Part shown: piece after piece, positions 17,261 to 26,138 of the stretch
Layout: each line of letters starts with the position of its first letter
Position numbering within the stretch: position 1 is the stretch's first letter
Origin: an uncultured Pseudomonadota bacterium
GTDB taxonomy: Bacteria; Myxococcota_A; UBA796; GCA-2862545
Direction: 5' to 3'
DNA: 64,000 nucleotides
NCBI GenBank assembly: GCA_913061235.1
Contig: CAJXTB010000018.1
Coordinates: forward strand, 1-64,000
The notes under the pieces: generated by a model
The model's input: the letters and a program-made list of their open reading frames with translations, nothing else
Database searches by the model: none
What the model was told of the DNA's origin: nothing
Program-made: the position numbers and the translations under genes

Positions 17261-18721
17261 CTACAATCCGAAGCGGTAGCCCACGCCAACAGTGGCTGCA
17301 TACAGCGGAAGCGATTGGTAGTCGTCCGAGCCCCTGGACCGTGTGGTGGCCAAGCCGTACCACACCGTTCCTTGCAGCTCGATTCCCTTGGTCAGGGCAA
17401 TCTCACTGCGCAACCCGGCCGTCGGATGGTGCGGCAGGGCGTACCCGAATGTAGCCTGAAGCGGCTTTATCCCTGCGGCCAAGTACGGATAAGCCCGAAA
17501 TGGCGTCTTGGAGGAACCTACCCGAGCCACGTGGGCTTCACCGGGCGTGTAGGCAAGCTGGAACCCCGCTCCAATACGAATGAGCCCGCGAGAATAGGAG
17601 CCGCCGACAGTCAGGCCGAAGTTCGCCGAGTTGACCTCACCAACGGTAAAGGCTCCGTCGGGCGCGTCCAACGAGAAATTCCCACTCGACAACCATCCGG
17701 CATTTACCGCGCCGAACAATGAGAATGGCGGGTCTTCCTTGGTCTGTGACGCCTCGCCGGTCTCGACCTGCGTCCGCTCAACACCGTCCGGGCCTACCCG
17801 AATGACATCCACGCCACGCCGCCCTTGCCGAGCGAACCAGACGTCCCCGCCAAGCGCGTCGATATGTGGGGCTAGGCTCTCTGGAAGCGCCGGGTCTTCG
17901 CCGTTCCACAGCGCTGCCATCCATGTTTGGGCGTCTGCGGTTGGCAGGTCCAAAGAGAGCGCGCGCTCCTCTCCAGCCAATACCCGCATGTCCCAGCGTT
18001 GAACAACCACATCATCGATCAGCACGTGCATCAGGTGCCGCCCCATCGGAACCCGCACACCGCCTGTGGGGCTGAGCGTCACAGCCCGACCATCAACAAA
18101 CAGTGTGGCCTCGGCGGGAAAATCCACGGGTACAAGGGTGGCTGGTAAGGCCCGCGAGATCTCGTCACGCACAGCGGTGTAGGCAACGCGCTGAGGAGCT
18201 TCAGCAATTTCGTAAGGGGAGATGTCTCGGTCTGGCTCTAGGGCGACGGCATCCACCCACGGTCTCTCAACGGACAAGCCGGACACGGTCTCACGGAACG
18301 GAGCTGCATCGTCTTGCGTAGCGAGGCCATCCATGAAGAACCGGTCGACGGCGAACCCTTGGTAGGTCAGCGCCTTGAACAGTCGGTCGCGGTCCGCCTG
18401 GTCTTGCAGAATTCGAATGCCGTCAACCGGACGTTGTAGATCGCGCATGATGACGAGCTCACCGTCCAGCCGGGTCTCATACATGCGAACGTCTTCGATA
18501 GCGGCACTCAGGGCGTCCATCGCCTCCAGATCGCTCGAGGAGATGCGCGTGGCGGCCGTTGTGAGGTCAAACAGGGACATCGGCCCTTGTTGGGCGCCAG
18601 ACGCAGCAGACACTGCGGCCCACTCAGCAGGAGTCGGCTGACCGGACCACACCACTTCCGTGGCGTCGCTGTGCGAGGCGGTCGCCAAGAATACGAGAGA
18701 AACAGCTAAGAAGCGGAGCAT
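17261..18721 (-). CDS. Exported PEGA-domain protein with C-terminal outer-membrane beta-barrel
   Basis: A 486-residue protein with a signal peptide (MLRFLAVSLVFLATASHSDA). The middle has a PEGA-like segment (FPAEATLFVDGRAVTLS followed by PMGRHLMHVLID). The last about 150 residues alternate polar and hydrophobic positions as in beta-barrels (NAGWLSSGNFSL, FGLTVGGSYSRG, AATVGVGYRFGL). This suggests an outer-membrane protein with a periplasmic N-terminal part. It overlaps the 3' end of the upstream Ser/Thr kinase gene by 16 bases, indicating co-translation. The specific function is not recognised. Confidence 0.75.
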   Translation of the reverse strand: MLRFLAVSLVFLATASHSDATEVVWSGQPTPAEWAAVSAASGAQQGPMSLFDLTTAATRISSSDLEAMDALSAAIEDVRMYETRLDGELVIMRDLQRPVDGIRILQDQADRDRLFKALTYQGFAVDRFFMDGLATQDDAAPFRETVSGLSVERPWVDAVALEPDRDISPYEIAEAPQRVAYTAVRDEISRALPATLVPVDFPAEATLFVDGRAVTLSPTGGVRVPMGRHLMHVLIDDVVVQRWDMRVLAGEERALSLDLPTADAQTWMAALWNGEDPALPESLAPHIDALGGDVWFARQGRRGVDVIRVGPDGVERTQVETGEASQTKEDPPFSLFGAVNAGWLSSGNFSLDAPDGAFTVGEVNSANFGLTVGGSYSRGLIRIGAGFQLAYTPGEAHVARVGSSKTPFRAYPYLAAGIKPLQATFGYALPHHPTAGLRSEIALTKGIELQGTVWYGLATTRSRGSDDYQSLPLYAATVGVGYRFGL

Positions 18722-20415
18722 GAGAGCCCTTGATCAGTCGGAGTACAAGTAATCGTTGCGGCGCGTGAGATGTCGACGCTGCCGGTCAGGGAGGAGCCCA
18801 AGTAGTTGGCACGAACAGTACAACGACCGGCTGGGAAATCAACGATGCGGGCACTGCCTGTGCCCGAAGCACGGCGGTCGCCACAGGACACATCAATAGC
18901 TGAGGCATCCGACATCACCACGAGTGCGCGGGAAATTCGAGGAGCGTCAGCGGCGATGGTGGGCTCTGGGACGATGGCAGGCTCTGGGGCGGCCCGTGGA
19001 ACCACAACGGGTTGTGCGCGGACAGGCGGTGCAGGCTCAACGACGACAGGCGCAGGCTCAACGACGACAGGCGCAGGCTCAACGACAACAGGCGCAGGCT
19101 CAATCACTGGTGTGGGAACCACAGGGCCACTATCCGCCACAGGCTCCGGTGTTGGAGCCTCGACAGGAAGAGCCGGAGTGCTTGCTGGGTCAACAACAGC
19201 GAGCGCATCCTCACCCGAATTCTGGACAACAACCCAGGTTGCGCCAGCCCCCAAGACCAGAGTCAGGAGCGCTACCGCTGCAATGGCAGCAAGACCGACC
19301 CAGAGCAAGGAACTGCGTTTCTCGGGTTCCTCCGGCAGAACCGTCTGTGGGGCTAAGTAGGTCGTTCCGGCATCCATTTCGCCCGCTTCAAGGAGGGACT
19401 CACTGGGGCCGGTGTTCTCGGACAGGACGCCGTCTACCTTCTCACTATTCGCTTCGGTCCTTGCCGCAATTGCCGGGACAAAGCGAGTCGCAAACTGGGC
19501 CACCCCCTCACCCTCCAATTCACGCGCAACAGATGCCATTCGCCGGCTCGCCTCGACCGCTGTGGGTCGGTCCGTCGGGTTGGCAGCGAGACAGGCGCGC
19601 AGGAGCGAAATGGCGTCCTCAACGGCCTCATCCGTTCCCTTCAGCCAAGGCCGAATGTCATCGAGTGCCTCTTCGATGAACGGTGTGTGGCGGTCCGGAA
19701 GAACAGGCGTTCGTCCAAGAGGATTCTTCAACAACAGCTCGACCAAGCTGACTGCTGCTGCGTACACATCACCGGCCGGTGTGTCGCCTTCCATGAGGAT
19801 GCGCTCGGGCGCCATGAACCGTTCGGTTCCAATCCAACCTTGGGCCTTGGTGGCCGATTCGCGTGTGTCGAGGTCCACCCGAGCCACGCCGAAGTCGAGC
19901 ACCTTCACTTCGCCGTCGTCCGTGAGCCGAACATTCGACGGTTTGATGTCGCGATGCACAACCCGAAGCTGTCCACCGCGCCCATCGCTGGCATGGTATG
20001 CCGCATGCAATGCACGACAAATGGAACTGCCGACCTCAAACGCTGCGGGGGATGGGAAGCGCTCGTCGGCGTCGTCCAGTCCAACCAACACCTCTTCCAA
20101 GTCTGCCCCTGGAACGTAGTCCATGACCACGCCCCAGCGGTCACCAAAGTTGACGAGGTCCAGCACACTGACGATGTTTCGGTGCGACAGACGCCCCAAG
20201 ATGCGTGCTTCGTCACGCATTCGTCGCGCCGCTTCACGACTGCCAGCGACGTCCGCATTCAGCATCTTCAGCGCGACGGGCCGGGTAAACCCCGCACCGC
20301 TGTCTTGTTCGGCTAGGTAAACCTCGCCAAACGCACCCGCACCCACGCGCCGCTGAAGAATGAATCGACGGCGTCCCCCTAAGGAATCGCGCTGGTCTGG
20401 CTCCTTCTCACTCAC
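18706..20415 (-). CDS. Membrane Ser/Thr protein kinase with periplasmic Pro-rich stalk and PEGA-like end
   Basis: A 569-residue Hanks-type kinase. The catalytic domain (about residues 15-290) has GAGAFGEVY, the VALK lysine, HRDIKPSN and DFG. A single membrane helix follows (about 367-392, WVGLAAIAAVALLTLVLGAG). The outer part starts with a rigid stalk containing three PAPVVVE repeats and ends with a PEGA-like segment. The start is GTG and overlaps the stop of the upstream lipoprotein gene by 8 bases; its own 3' end overlaps the beta-barrel gene by 16. The stalk suggests that the sensor end reaches toward the peptidoglycan or outer membrane, where the two neighbours would be. Confidence 0.93.
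   Translation of the reverse strand: MSEKEPDQRDSLGGRRRFILQRRVGAGAFGEVYLAEQDSGAGFTRPVALKMLNADVAGSREAARRMRDEARILGRLSHRNIVSVLDLVNFGDRWGVVMDYVPGADLEEVLVGLDDADERFPSPAAFEVGSSICRALHAAYHASDGRGGQLRVVHRDIKPSNVRLTDDGEVKVLDFGVARVDLDTRESATKAQGWIGTERFMAPERILMEGDTPAGDVYAAAVSLVELLLKNPLGRTPVLPDRHTPFIEEALDDIRPWLKGTDEAVEDAISLLRACLAANPTDRPTAVEASRRMASVARELEGEGVAQFATRFVPAIAARTEANSEKVDGVLSENTGPSESLLEAGEMDAGTTYLAPQTVLPEEPEKRSSLLWVGLAAIAAVALLTLVLGAGATWVVVQNSGEDALAVVDPASTPALPVEAPTPEPVADSGPVVPTPVIEPAPVVVEPAPVVVEPAPVVVEPAPPVRAQPVVVPRAAPEPAIVPEPTIAADAPRISRALVVMSDASAIDVSCGDRRASGTGSARIVDFPAGRCTVRANYLGSSLTGSVDISRAATITCTPTDQGLSCSAS
19031..19093 (-). repeat. Three tandem 21-bp repeats encoding PAPVVVE
   Basis: A 21-base unit beginning GCAGGCTCAACGACGACAGG is repeated three times; the third copy differs by one base and a fourth copy is diverged. 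It lies inside the kinase gene, stays in frame, and encodes the rigid proline-rich stalk. Copy number could vary between strains. Confidence 0.9.
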
Positions 20416-20836
20416 CGGCAGTCACTGGGGCTGCGGTGAGTTCAATCGTGCTCTGGATGGGATTGCCCTCCTCATCGCGCAGCTCTTGATGGTCGTCCCG
20501 AGCGAGTGCAACGGAGATGCTGAGCTCTTGGCCCTCCGTCAGGCCTCGCACCTCAACCAAGGTGGTGAAGCCGTCGCTGATAGCCCGCTGGTAGACGCCA
20601 TTGACGAACAAGTGCCAGTGCCCTTCCGTCTCGAGCGACGGGTCGGCATCTCCTTCGGGCAACAAGGTAAACCCATCGATATCAACGACCAATAGGGTCG
20701 AGCCGATGCCCTCGTCGTCGAAGAACAAAAAATCATCCTCCGGTGTTGGAAACAGGATGTCGATTTCTTGGATGGGGTCGGGTGGTGCACACGCCCCCAT
20801 GCACACCATCGCCGCCAAAACATGTCCGAGTCGCAA
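20408..20836 (-). CDS. Predicted lipoprotein, unknown function
   Basis: A 142-residue protein. I place the start at a TTG at 20836, since GGAGG lies 6 bases upstream and the product then begins with a short lipoprotein signal (RLGHVLAAMVCMGAC) with cysteine at the lipobox. A longer frame to 20923 would put the signal internally. The mature part is acidic and contains an immunoglobulin-like, beta-rich stretch (GHWHLFVNGVYQRAISDGF). Its stop overlaps the GTG start of the Ser/Thr kinase, so it is probably co-expressed with the kinase and the beta-barrel protein. No family is recognised. It is divergent from acs. Confidence 0.75.
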   Translation of the reverse strand: MRLGHVLAAMVCMGACAPPDPIQEIDILFPTPEDDFLFFDDEGIGSTLLVVDIDGFTLLPEGDADPSLETEGHWHLFVNGVYQRAISDGFTTLVEVRGLTEGQELSISVALARDDHQELRDEEGNPIQSTIELTAAPVTAGE

Positions 20837-20940
20837 TGTCTCCTCCGAGCGCGGATGATGGCACATGAAGTGGTTGCCTGCTCGCGTCAGGCTCAACCTT
20901 TGGTAGTCTTCTGGCCCCGGCAAATTCCCATGGAGCTTGA

Positions 20941-22887
20941 ATGTCCGACGTGTACCCCGTCCCCGACCGCGTTCGAATTGGCACCAACAATCCGATTACG
21001 AGCATGGACACCTACCGCTCGGCAGCGGCGCACGCGCAGAACGACCCCGATCAGTTCTGGCTGGACGAGACGCGGCGGAACGTTGTCTGGCGGACGCCCC
21101 CCACCCTGGGTGTGAGCGGAAACTTCCGCAATATTGTGGATTCACCCATCACATGGTTTGCCGATGGAACGCTCAACATCACCGAGTCCTGCGTAGACCG
21201 ACACGCCGCGGAACACCCCAACAAAGTAGCCATCGTCTGGGAGTCGGACACGCCGGGCGAAGGCTACAACATCACTTACAAAGAGCTGCACCAACAGGTG
21301 TGCCAAGCCGCCAACGCACTGTCGGGTATGGGCCTGAAGAAGGGCGAACGCGCCATCATCTACATGGGGATGGTGCCAGAAGCCGCCATTGCAATGCTCG
21401 CCTGTGCGCGTATCGGAGCGGTACATAGCGTGGTCTTTGGCGGCTTCTCAGCCGAGGCTATCCGCGACCGAGTTCGCGATTGTGGTGCCGAAATCGTCAT
21501 CACCCAAGACCAAGGGCTGCGCGGTACCAAGGCGATTCCGCTCAAGAACATCGCAGACCAGGCGCTACAGGGTGAGTCGAGCGTCAAGCAAGTCTTGGTG
21601 GTCCAACGAACCGGTGGTGACGTGACCTGGGTAGACGGACGGGATGTGTGGTGGCACGACGCCGTTGGCAACGCATCGACCGAACACACCGCTGTGGAGT
21701 GCGCAGCAGAAGACCCGCTGTTCATCCTGTATACGTCTGGTTCTACCGGGAAACCCAAGGGGCTGGTACACACCTGTGGAGGGTACATCACCTACACCCA
21801 GTACACGCACCGAACGGTCTTCGACCTGCGTGATGACGACGTGTATGCGTGTGTAGCCGACGTCGGCTGGATTACCGGACACAGCTACATTGTGTACGGC
21901 CCACTCGCAAATGGCGCGACGACGGTGATGTTCGAGTCCGTCCCAACCTTCCCCGACGCCGGTCGCTACTGGGACTTGGTCGAACGGCACAAGGTCACCA
22001 TTTTCTACACCGCACCGACCGCGATTCGTGCCTTGGCAGCCCAAGGGGACGCGTTCGTCACCAAGTACGATCGGTCGTCACTCCGGGTGCTCGGAACCGT
22101 AGGTGAACCTATCAATCCCGACGCTTGGGAGTGGTATTACAACGTGGTTGGCGAGCGGCGCTGCAACATTGTGGACACCTGGTGGCAGACCGAGACCGGA
22201 GGCATCGCGATTGCGCCGATTGCTCCTGCCACACCCACCAAACCAGGCTCGGCCACACTGCCAATGCCCGGAATCCTGCCAGTTCTCCTCGACACCGACG
22301 GCGAGCGCATCACCGGGCCGGGCGAGGGTCGCTTGTGTATCGACCACCCGTGGCCTGGCTTGGCCCGCACAGTGTGGGGAGACCACGACCGCTACGGCGC
22401 CGTCTACTTCACCACCTTCCGCGGCTACTACTTCACTGGCGACGGCTGTCGTCGAGATGCCGACGGCTACTACTGGATCACCGGGCGAGTGGACGACGTC
22501 ATCAACGTCAGCGGGCACCGCATGGGCACGGCAGAGTTCGAGAGTGCCCTGGTGAGCGACGAGAGCGTCGCCGAAGCCGGCGTGGTTGGCTACCCTCACC
22601 CCATCAAGGGTCAGGGCGTGTACGCGTACATTGTTCTACAGCCCGGTGTGACCGGCTCCGAAGCGCTGGCCAAAGAGCTGAACCTGACATTGCGGCGCTT
22701 GATCGGTGCTCACGCCAGAGTCGACCTGTACCAGTTCGTTCCAGGGCTACCCAAGACCCGAAGCGGTAAGGTCATGCGTCGAATCTTGCGCAAGGTCGCA
22801 GAGGGTGAGCCTGAGAAGCTGGGTGACATCAGCACTCTGGCAGACCCGAGTGTGGTCGAGGCCATTGTCGCTGGGTGCAAGCTGTAG
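20941..22887 (+). CDS. acs: Acetyl-CoA synthetase (AMP-forming)
   Basis: A 648-residue cytoplasmic enzyme making acetyl-CoA from acetate, ATP and CoA via acetyl-AMP. The core adenylation motif YTSGSTGKPKGLVH, VGWITGHSY, the acetate-pocket DTWWQTETGG, the hinge TGRVDDVINVSGHRMG and the C-terminal PKTRSGKVMRR are all present. The lysine in the last motif is the known acetylation control site in Acs. Length and domain order are typical. ATG follows GGAG. It may take up the acetate made by the aldehyde dehydrogenase at 13091-14575. Confidence 0.97.
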   Translation: MSDVYPVPDRVRIGTNNPITSMDTYRSAAAHAQNDPDQFWLDETRRNVVWRTPPTLGVSGNFRNIVDSPITWFADGTLNITESCVDRHAAEHPNKVAIVWESDTPGEGYNITYKELHQQVCQAANALSGMGLKKGERAIIYMGMVPEAAIAMLACARIGAVHSVVFGGFSAEAIRDRVRDCGAEIVITQDQGLRGTKAIPLKNIADQALQGESSVKQVLVVQRTGGDVTWVDGRDVWWHDAVGNASTEHTAVECAAEDPLFILYTSGSTGKPKGLVHTCGGYITYTQYTHRTVFDLRDDDVYACVADVGWITGHSYIVYGPLANGATTVMFESVPTFPDAGRYWDLVERHKVTIFYTAPTAIRALAAQGDAFVTKYDRSSLRVLGTVGEPINPDAWEWYYNVVGERRCNIVDTWWQTETGGIAIAPIAPATPTKPGSATLPMPGILPVLLDTDGERITGPGEGRLCIDHPWPGLARTVWGDHDRYGAVYFTTFRGYYFTGDGCRRDADGYYWITGRVDDVINVSGHRMGTAEFESALVSDESVAEAGVVGYPHPIKGQGVYAYIVLQPGVTGSEALAKELNLTLRRLIGAHARVDLYQFVPGLPKTRSGKVMRRILRKVAEGEPEKLGDISTLADPSVVEAIVAGCKL

Positions 22888-22917
22888 GCTAGATTCGTCC
22901 CAAACAATCGTTTAAAT

Positions 22918-22950
22918 CCACCTTGGCCGGTCAATTGACTGCCAAAGTGG
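22918..22950. promoter_or_regulatory. Extended imperfect palindrome between acs and the VWA lipoprotein gene
   Basis: CCACCTTGGC and GCCAAAGTGG pair in 9 of 10 positions and enclose a perfect inner palindrome GTCAATTGAC. It starts 30 bases after the acs stop. There is no T tract, so it could be an operator or an atypical terminator. Confidence 0.4.
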
Positions 22951-23025
22951 TGTCAACCGGGGAAAGTGCGTGGTAAGTACTTGCCCCTAGAACTCTCCTC
23001 AGGGCACGGGGAACAGGAGCACTTT

Positions 23026-24390
23026 ATGAAAAACGTAGGTTGGATTGCACTACTCGCGCTTGCGACGGTCAGCTGCAAGAATGAGACCCGCCTTGGCCCA
23101 CAAGGTCCCAGTGATTCTGGGGTCGATGATGACACCGAGAACCTCGTCGATGACGGCCCTGCCCCCAACATCCAGCTGCTTCCAGAGGCCTTGTCCTTTG
23201 GAACGAAGCTTCCGGACTGTCCGACAGAGCCCAGCTTCATCACCATCCGGAACATCGGTGACGCTGACCTGAACATCAATGACATTGATCTTGATGGCGG
23301 CAACGGTGTCTTCGACATGACCACCATTCACGACTTTGCCAACGGAGACCTGACCCTGGCTCCCGGCGACGAAGTCGAAGTACCCATCGTCTTCGAAGCT
23401 GCAGGGACTGTGGAGTACAACGGCACGCTCGAAGTCGCGTCCAACGACCCCGATGAGCCGAACGCCAGTGCCGGTGTTGAAGGCGCGGGCGGGGACTCTG
23501 CCACCAACGAAGATCTGTTCTTCCAAGCCGAGCCCGAAGGCGTGGACGTGCTGTGGGTGCTGGACAACAGCTGCTCGATGTCCAGCTACTTGACGGACCT
23601 CGAGACCGAGTTCGACTCGTTCATCGCTAGCTTCACGACTCTCGGGCTGGACTACCAGCTCGCCGTGACCACCACGGACATGGACAATCCAGCCGAGTCT
23701 GGCAATCTGCTCGGCCCGGTGCCCGTCATCTCCCCGCAGACTGCCGCAGACGCTGGCCTGACCGTGCAAGAAGCGTTCGACGCCGCCGTCGAGCCAAGTT
23801 CCATGGGCTCGGGCAGTGAGAAAGCCCTTCTTGCTGCACAAACGGCTCTGTCAGTCGGCGGCCCCGCTCAGCTCGCTGGACTGATTCGCCCCGAAGCCAA
23901 CCTCGCAATTATTGTTGTTGGCGACGAGGACGATGGTTCGTCCCTGTCCGCTGGCGCCTTTGTTGGCTGGTTTGAAGGCCTCAAGGCAGACCCGGGTAAG
24001 ACCACGGTCTCGGGCATCTTGCAGCAGAACACATCGCTGTTTGACCCGAACTGCGGAGGCCTCGGCTCACCAAAGCTTGAAGACGTCGTCGACCAGACAC
24101 AAGGTATTCGTACCAGCATCTGTGGCCTCGACTTCGACCAAGTGCTTCGCTGGCTGTCGTACTCAGCAGCAGGCTTGCTTGCCGAGTTCCCGCTGTCGGA
24201 TGTGCCCCTCAGCGGCTCGGCCGGTATGAGCGTGTACGTCAACGGCGTTCAGGTCAGCCCCGACCCCTTCCGCGGTGACGGCTGGTGGTTCGTCAGTCAG
24301 AACAACTCCGTTGTGTTCTACGGCGACTCCATCCCCGGTCCAAGTGCTGAAGTACGCATTGAGTACCCAGTGGCTGGCATCTGCGAGTAA
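23026..24390 (+). CDS. Lipoprotein with von Willebrand factor A domain
   Basis: A 454-residue predicted lipoprotein (MKNVGWIALLALATVSC, lipobox cysteine 17). After an acidic linker comes an ASH/choice-of-anchor-D type beta-sandwich (LSFGTKLPDCPTEPSFITIRNIG-like segment through EVASNDPDEP). This is followed by a VWA domain whose MIDAS motif is visible as LDNSCSMS. VWA domains bind metal and mediate protein contacts. The same arrangement of lipoprotein, ASH and VWA occurs in many myxobacterial surface proteins. The start is supported by AGGAGC upstream. The ligand is unknown. Confidence 0.88.
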   Translation: MKNVGWIALLALATVSCKNETRLGPQGPSDSGVDDDTENLVDDGPAPNIQLLPEALSFGTKLPDCPTEPSFITIRNIGDADLNINDIDLDGGNGVFDMTTIHDFANGDLTLAPGDEVEVPIVFEAAGTVEYNGTLEVASNDPDEPNASAGVEGAGGDSATNEDLFFQAEPEGVDVLWVLDNSCSMSSYLTDLETEFDSFIASFTTLGLDYQLAVTTTDMDNPAESGNLLGPVPVISPQTAADAGLTVQEAFDAAVEPSSMGSGSEKALLAAQTALSVGGPAQLAGLIRPEANLAIIVVGDEDDGSSLSAGAFVGWFEGLKADPGKTTVSGILQQNTSLFDPNCGGLGSPKLEDVVDQTQGIRTSICGLDFDQVLRWLSYSAAGLLAEFPLSDVPLSGSAGMSVYVNGVQVSPDPFRGDGWWFVSQNNSVVFYGDSIPGPSAEVRIEYPVAGICE

Positions 24391-24413
24391 GACTCGCCGC
24401 GTGTAGCGCATGG

Positions 24414-26099
24414 ATGTGGGCCGCGTCTTCTGCTTGGGCAGATGACGCGGCCCCATCGCGTTTAGCTGTGCCCAATGAAAGCGATGCCACGGCGCTCGCA
24501 GAAGAACTGTGCCGCCAGCTTGACGGCGAGCACATCCCACGCGACTGGCTTGCTGAAAACGTTGATCCCGTTGCTCTGCCCGGGCCGCTCACAGAGGTTG
24601 GGCTCGCTACGTGGGAGACGGCCCTCGCTCCCCAGACAGCGCTTGGTCAACTCCTACGTACGCGTCCCGTCGTCAATACCGTAGCCACCGGCCCGGACTA
24701 CGTTCGCGTGGTGTTCGACACTGAACCTCGCATATCCGTGGTGGTTCGCAGTGCAGATCACGGTCCGCAGATCGACTCGCTGAGTGTGACGACGTGCGGC
24801 AGTTGTGCTGAACCAGAGCGGTTTGTTCGCGATTTGTTGTGGGATGTTCAACACCGAGGCGGCACCCTCAGACTGATGCCGGGTGTGGAGCTTGCCGTGG
24901 GGACGCGCCTTCAGAACGTGCCGGGGAACGAAGACACACGCTGGGTGTCTGCGTGGATGCGACACCGCGGAGGCAAACACCTGGCCCACCTACTCGACGG
25001 TGCTTCGGTTCAACATGTCGACGAGTCCCTGTTCACCATCGCATTGGTCGACTCGCAAGTGGACACCTGGCGGGTCGTATGGCGAGACCGGCGCTGGCAG
25101 ATAGTCTACAACGACCTGGCGGAAGACAGTCCACTACGTCTATCCACAACCGAAGCCTCGTCTCGCCGACGCTCTCGGCCCGTGTGGACGCCAACATTCC
25201 AAGAGGAGTCCGGTGTGTTGGTCCTAGGCGAAGCGGTCATTGGACTTGCGGTTGAGCCCATGACGGACACCGTGTTGCTGGCTGTGTTGGACGTAGACGG
25301 TACCTACAAGACCGTTGCCCGCGTTGATCCGTACACGCAGACCCAGCTGGACACCATGGACCTGCCAGACATCGACACGCTGGCCCAGACCGAGACCGGC
25401 TGGTTCGGCCGCTGGAAGACTGCGCTGTCGGCTTCCGGCCAAACACTGACCGTCAGCATCCCGGACCGAGTCGTGACCATGGATACCCGCACGGGTCACG
25501 CGCGAACCGTAGGTGGACAGCGAGTGATCGCCCTGTCCGCTACCGATGCCGGCCCGTGGATCAGCGATGCGAACGGTCCCGTCCGCACGCCCGATGGCCG
25601 AGTGAGGCGTCACACAACAGGACTTGTCGGCCTGTCGCCAGACGGTACCACTGCCATCACCGCCGCAGGAGACGTGGTCTTCATGATGGAGCCCGAGGTC
25701 CCTGCCGTCGCGTCTACCTGCAACGGAGATGCTCGGGGTGCGACGCTGTCGCCGGACGGTCAGACGTGGGCTGTGGCCTGCGGTCCAGCCACAGGTCTCA
25801 GCCTCGCGTTTGTAGGTGTCGACGGAATCGGTGTGTACAGCATTCGCGGAGACGGTAGCCACAGCGGTGCCGTTGCGTGGAGTCCGACTGGCGCTCGTGT
25901 TGCAGTTGCTCTCGGCCCAGAAGACGCTCTGGCGCTCTTCGACGACCAAGGCATGCTCACCCACCAAGGCGGACAGGGGGTGCACCAGATTGCCTGGAGC
26001 CCTGATGGCAGTCACTTAGCGACGGCGCATCGCGATGGCCTGGCACGGTGGCGGGCAACGGCAGATATCCCCTCCACCAACGAACAACGCCGCCGCTGA
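24414..26099 (+). CDS. Exported beta-propeller-like protein, unknown
   Basis: A 561-residue protein. The C-terminal half has repeated WD40/PD40-like blades (LSPDGTTAI, LSPDGQTWAVACG, WSPTGARVAVALG, WSPDGSHLATAH). The N-terminal half is not recognised. With ATG at 24414 the protein begins MWAASSAWADD, which looks like the tail of a signal peptide. Reading from a CTG at 24381 would give RVRLAACSAWMWAASSAWA before the same cleavage site, a much better signal. The true start is therefore uncertain. It follows the VWA gene by 23 bases or overlaps it, and is probably co-transcribed. Location is likely periplasmic. Confidence 0.75.
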   Translation: MWAASSAWADDAAPSRLAVPNESDATALAEELCRQLDGEHIPRDWLAENVDPVALPGPLTEVGLATWETALAPQTALGQLLRTRPVVNTVATGPDYVRVVFDTEPRISVVVRSADHGPQIDSLSVTTCGSCAEPERFVRDLLWDVQHRGGTLRLMPGVELAVGTRLQNVPGNEDTRWVSAWMRHRGGKHLAHLLDGASVQHVDESLFTIALVDSQVDTWRVVWRDRRWQIVYNDLAEDSPLRLSTTEASSRRRSRPVWTPTFQEESGVLVLGEAVIGLAVEPMTDTVLLAVLDVDGTYKTVARVDPYTQTQLDTMDLPDIDTLAQTETGWFGRWKTALSASGQTLTVSIPDRVVTMDTRTGHARTVGGQRVIALSATDAGPWISDANGPVRTPDGRVRRHTTGLVGLSPDGTTAITAAGDVVFMMEPEVPAVASTCNGDARGATLSPDGQTWAVACGPATGLSLAFVGVDGIGVYSIRGDGSHSGAVAWSPTGARVAVALGPEDALALFDDQGMLTHQGGQGVHQIAWSPDGSHLATAHRDGLARWRATADIPSTNEQRRR

Positions 26100-26117
26100 C
26101 ACGAAGTCAGCGACGGC
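26091..26117. terminator. Weak hairpin between convergent genes
   Basis: CTGAC and GTCAG pair around ACGAA, with flanking GCCG/CGGC separated by a small bulge. There is no T tract. It lies between the propeller gene and the cyclophilin gene. Confidence 0.35.
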
Positions 26118-26138
26118 GTCACACGCGAGAGAAAGCGA

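Noticed and set aside
19031-19093. Tandem repeats considered as a CRISPR array
   Set aside because: There are no spacers; the units are adjacent, in frame and encode the kinase stalk.
20860-20885. TGGCAC...TTGC considered as a sigma-54 promoter
   Set aside because: The spacing between the two elements is 9 bases rather than the required 5.
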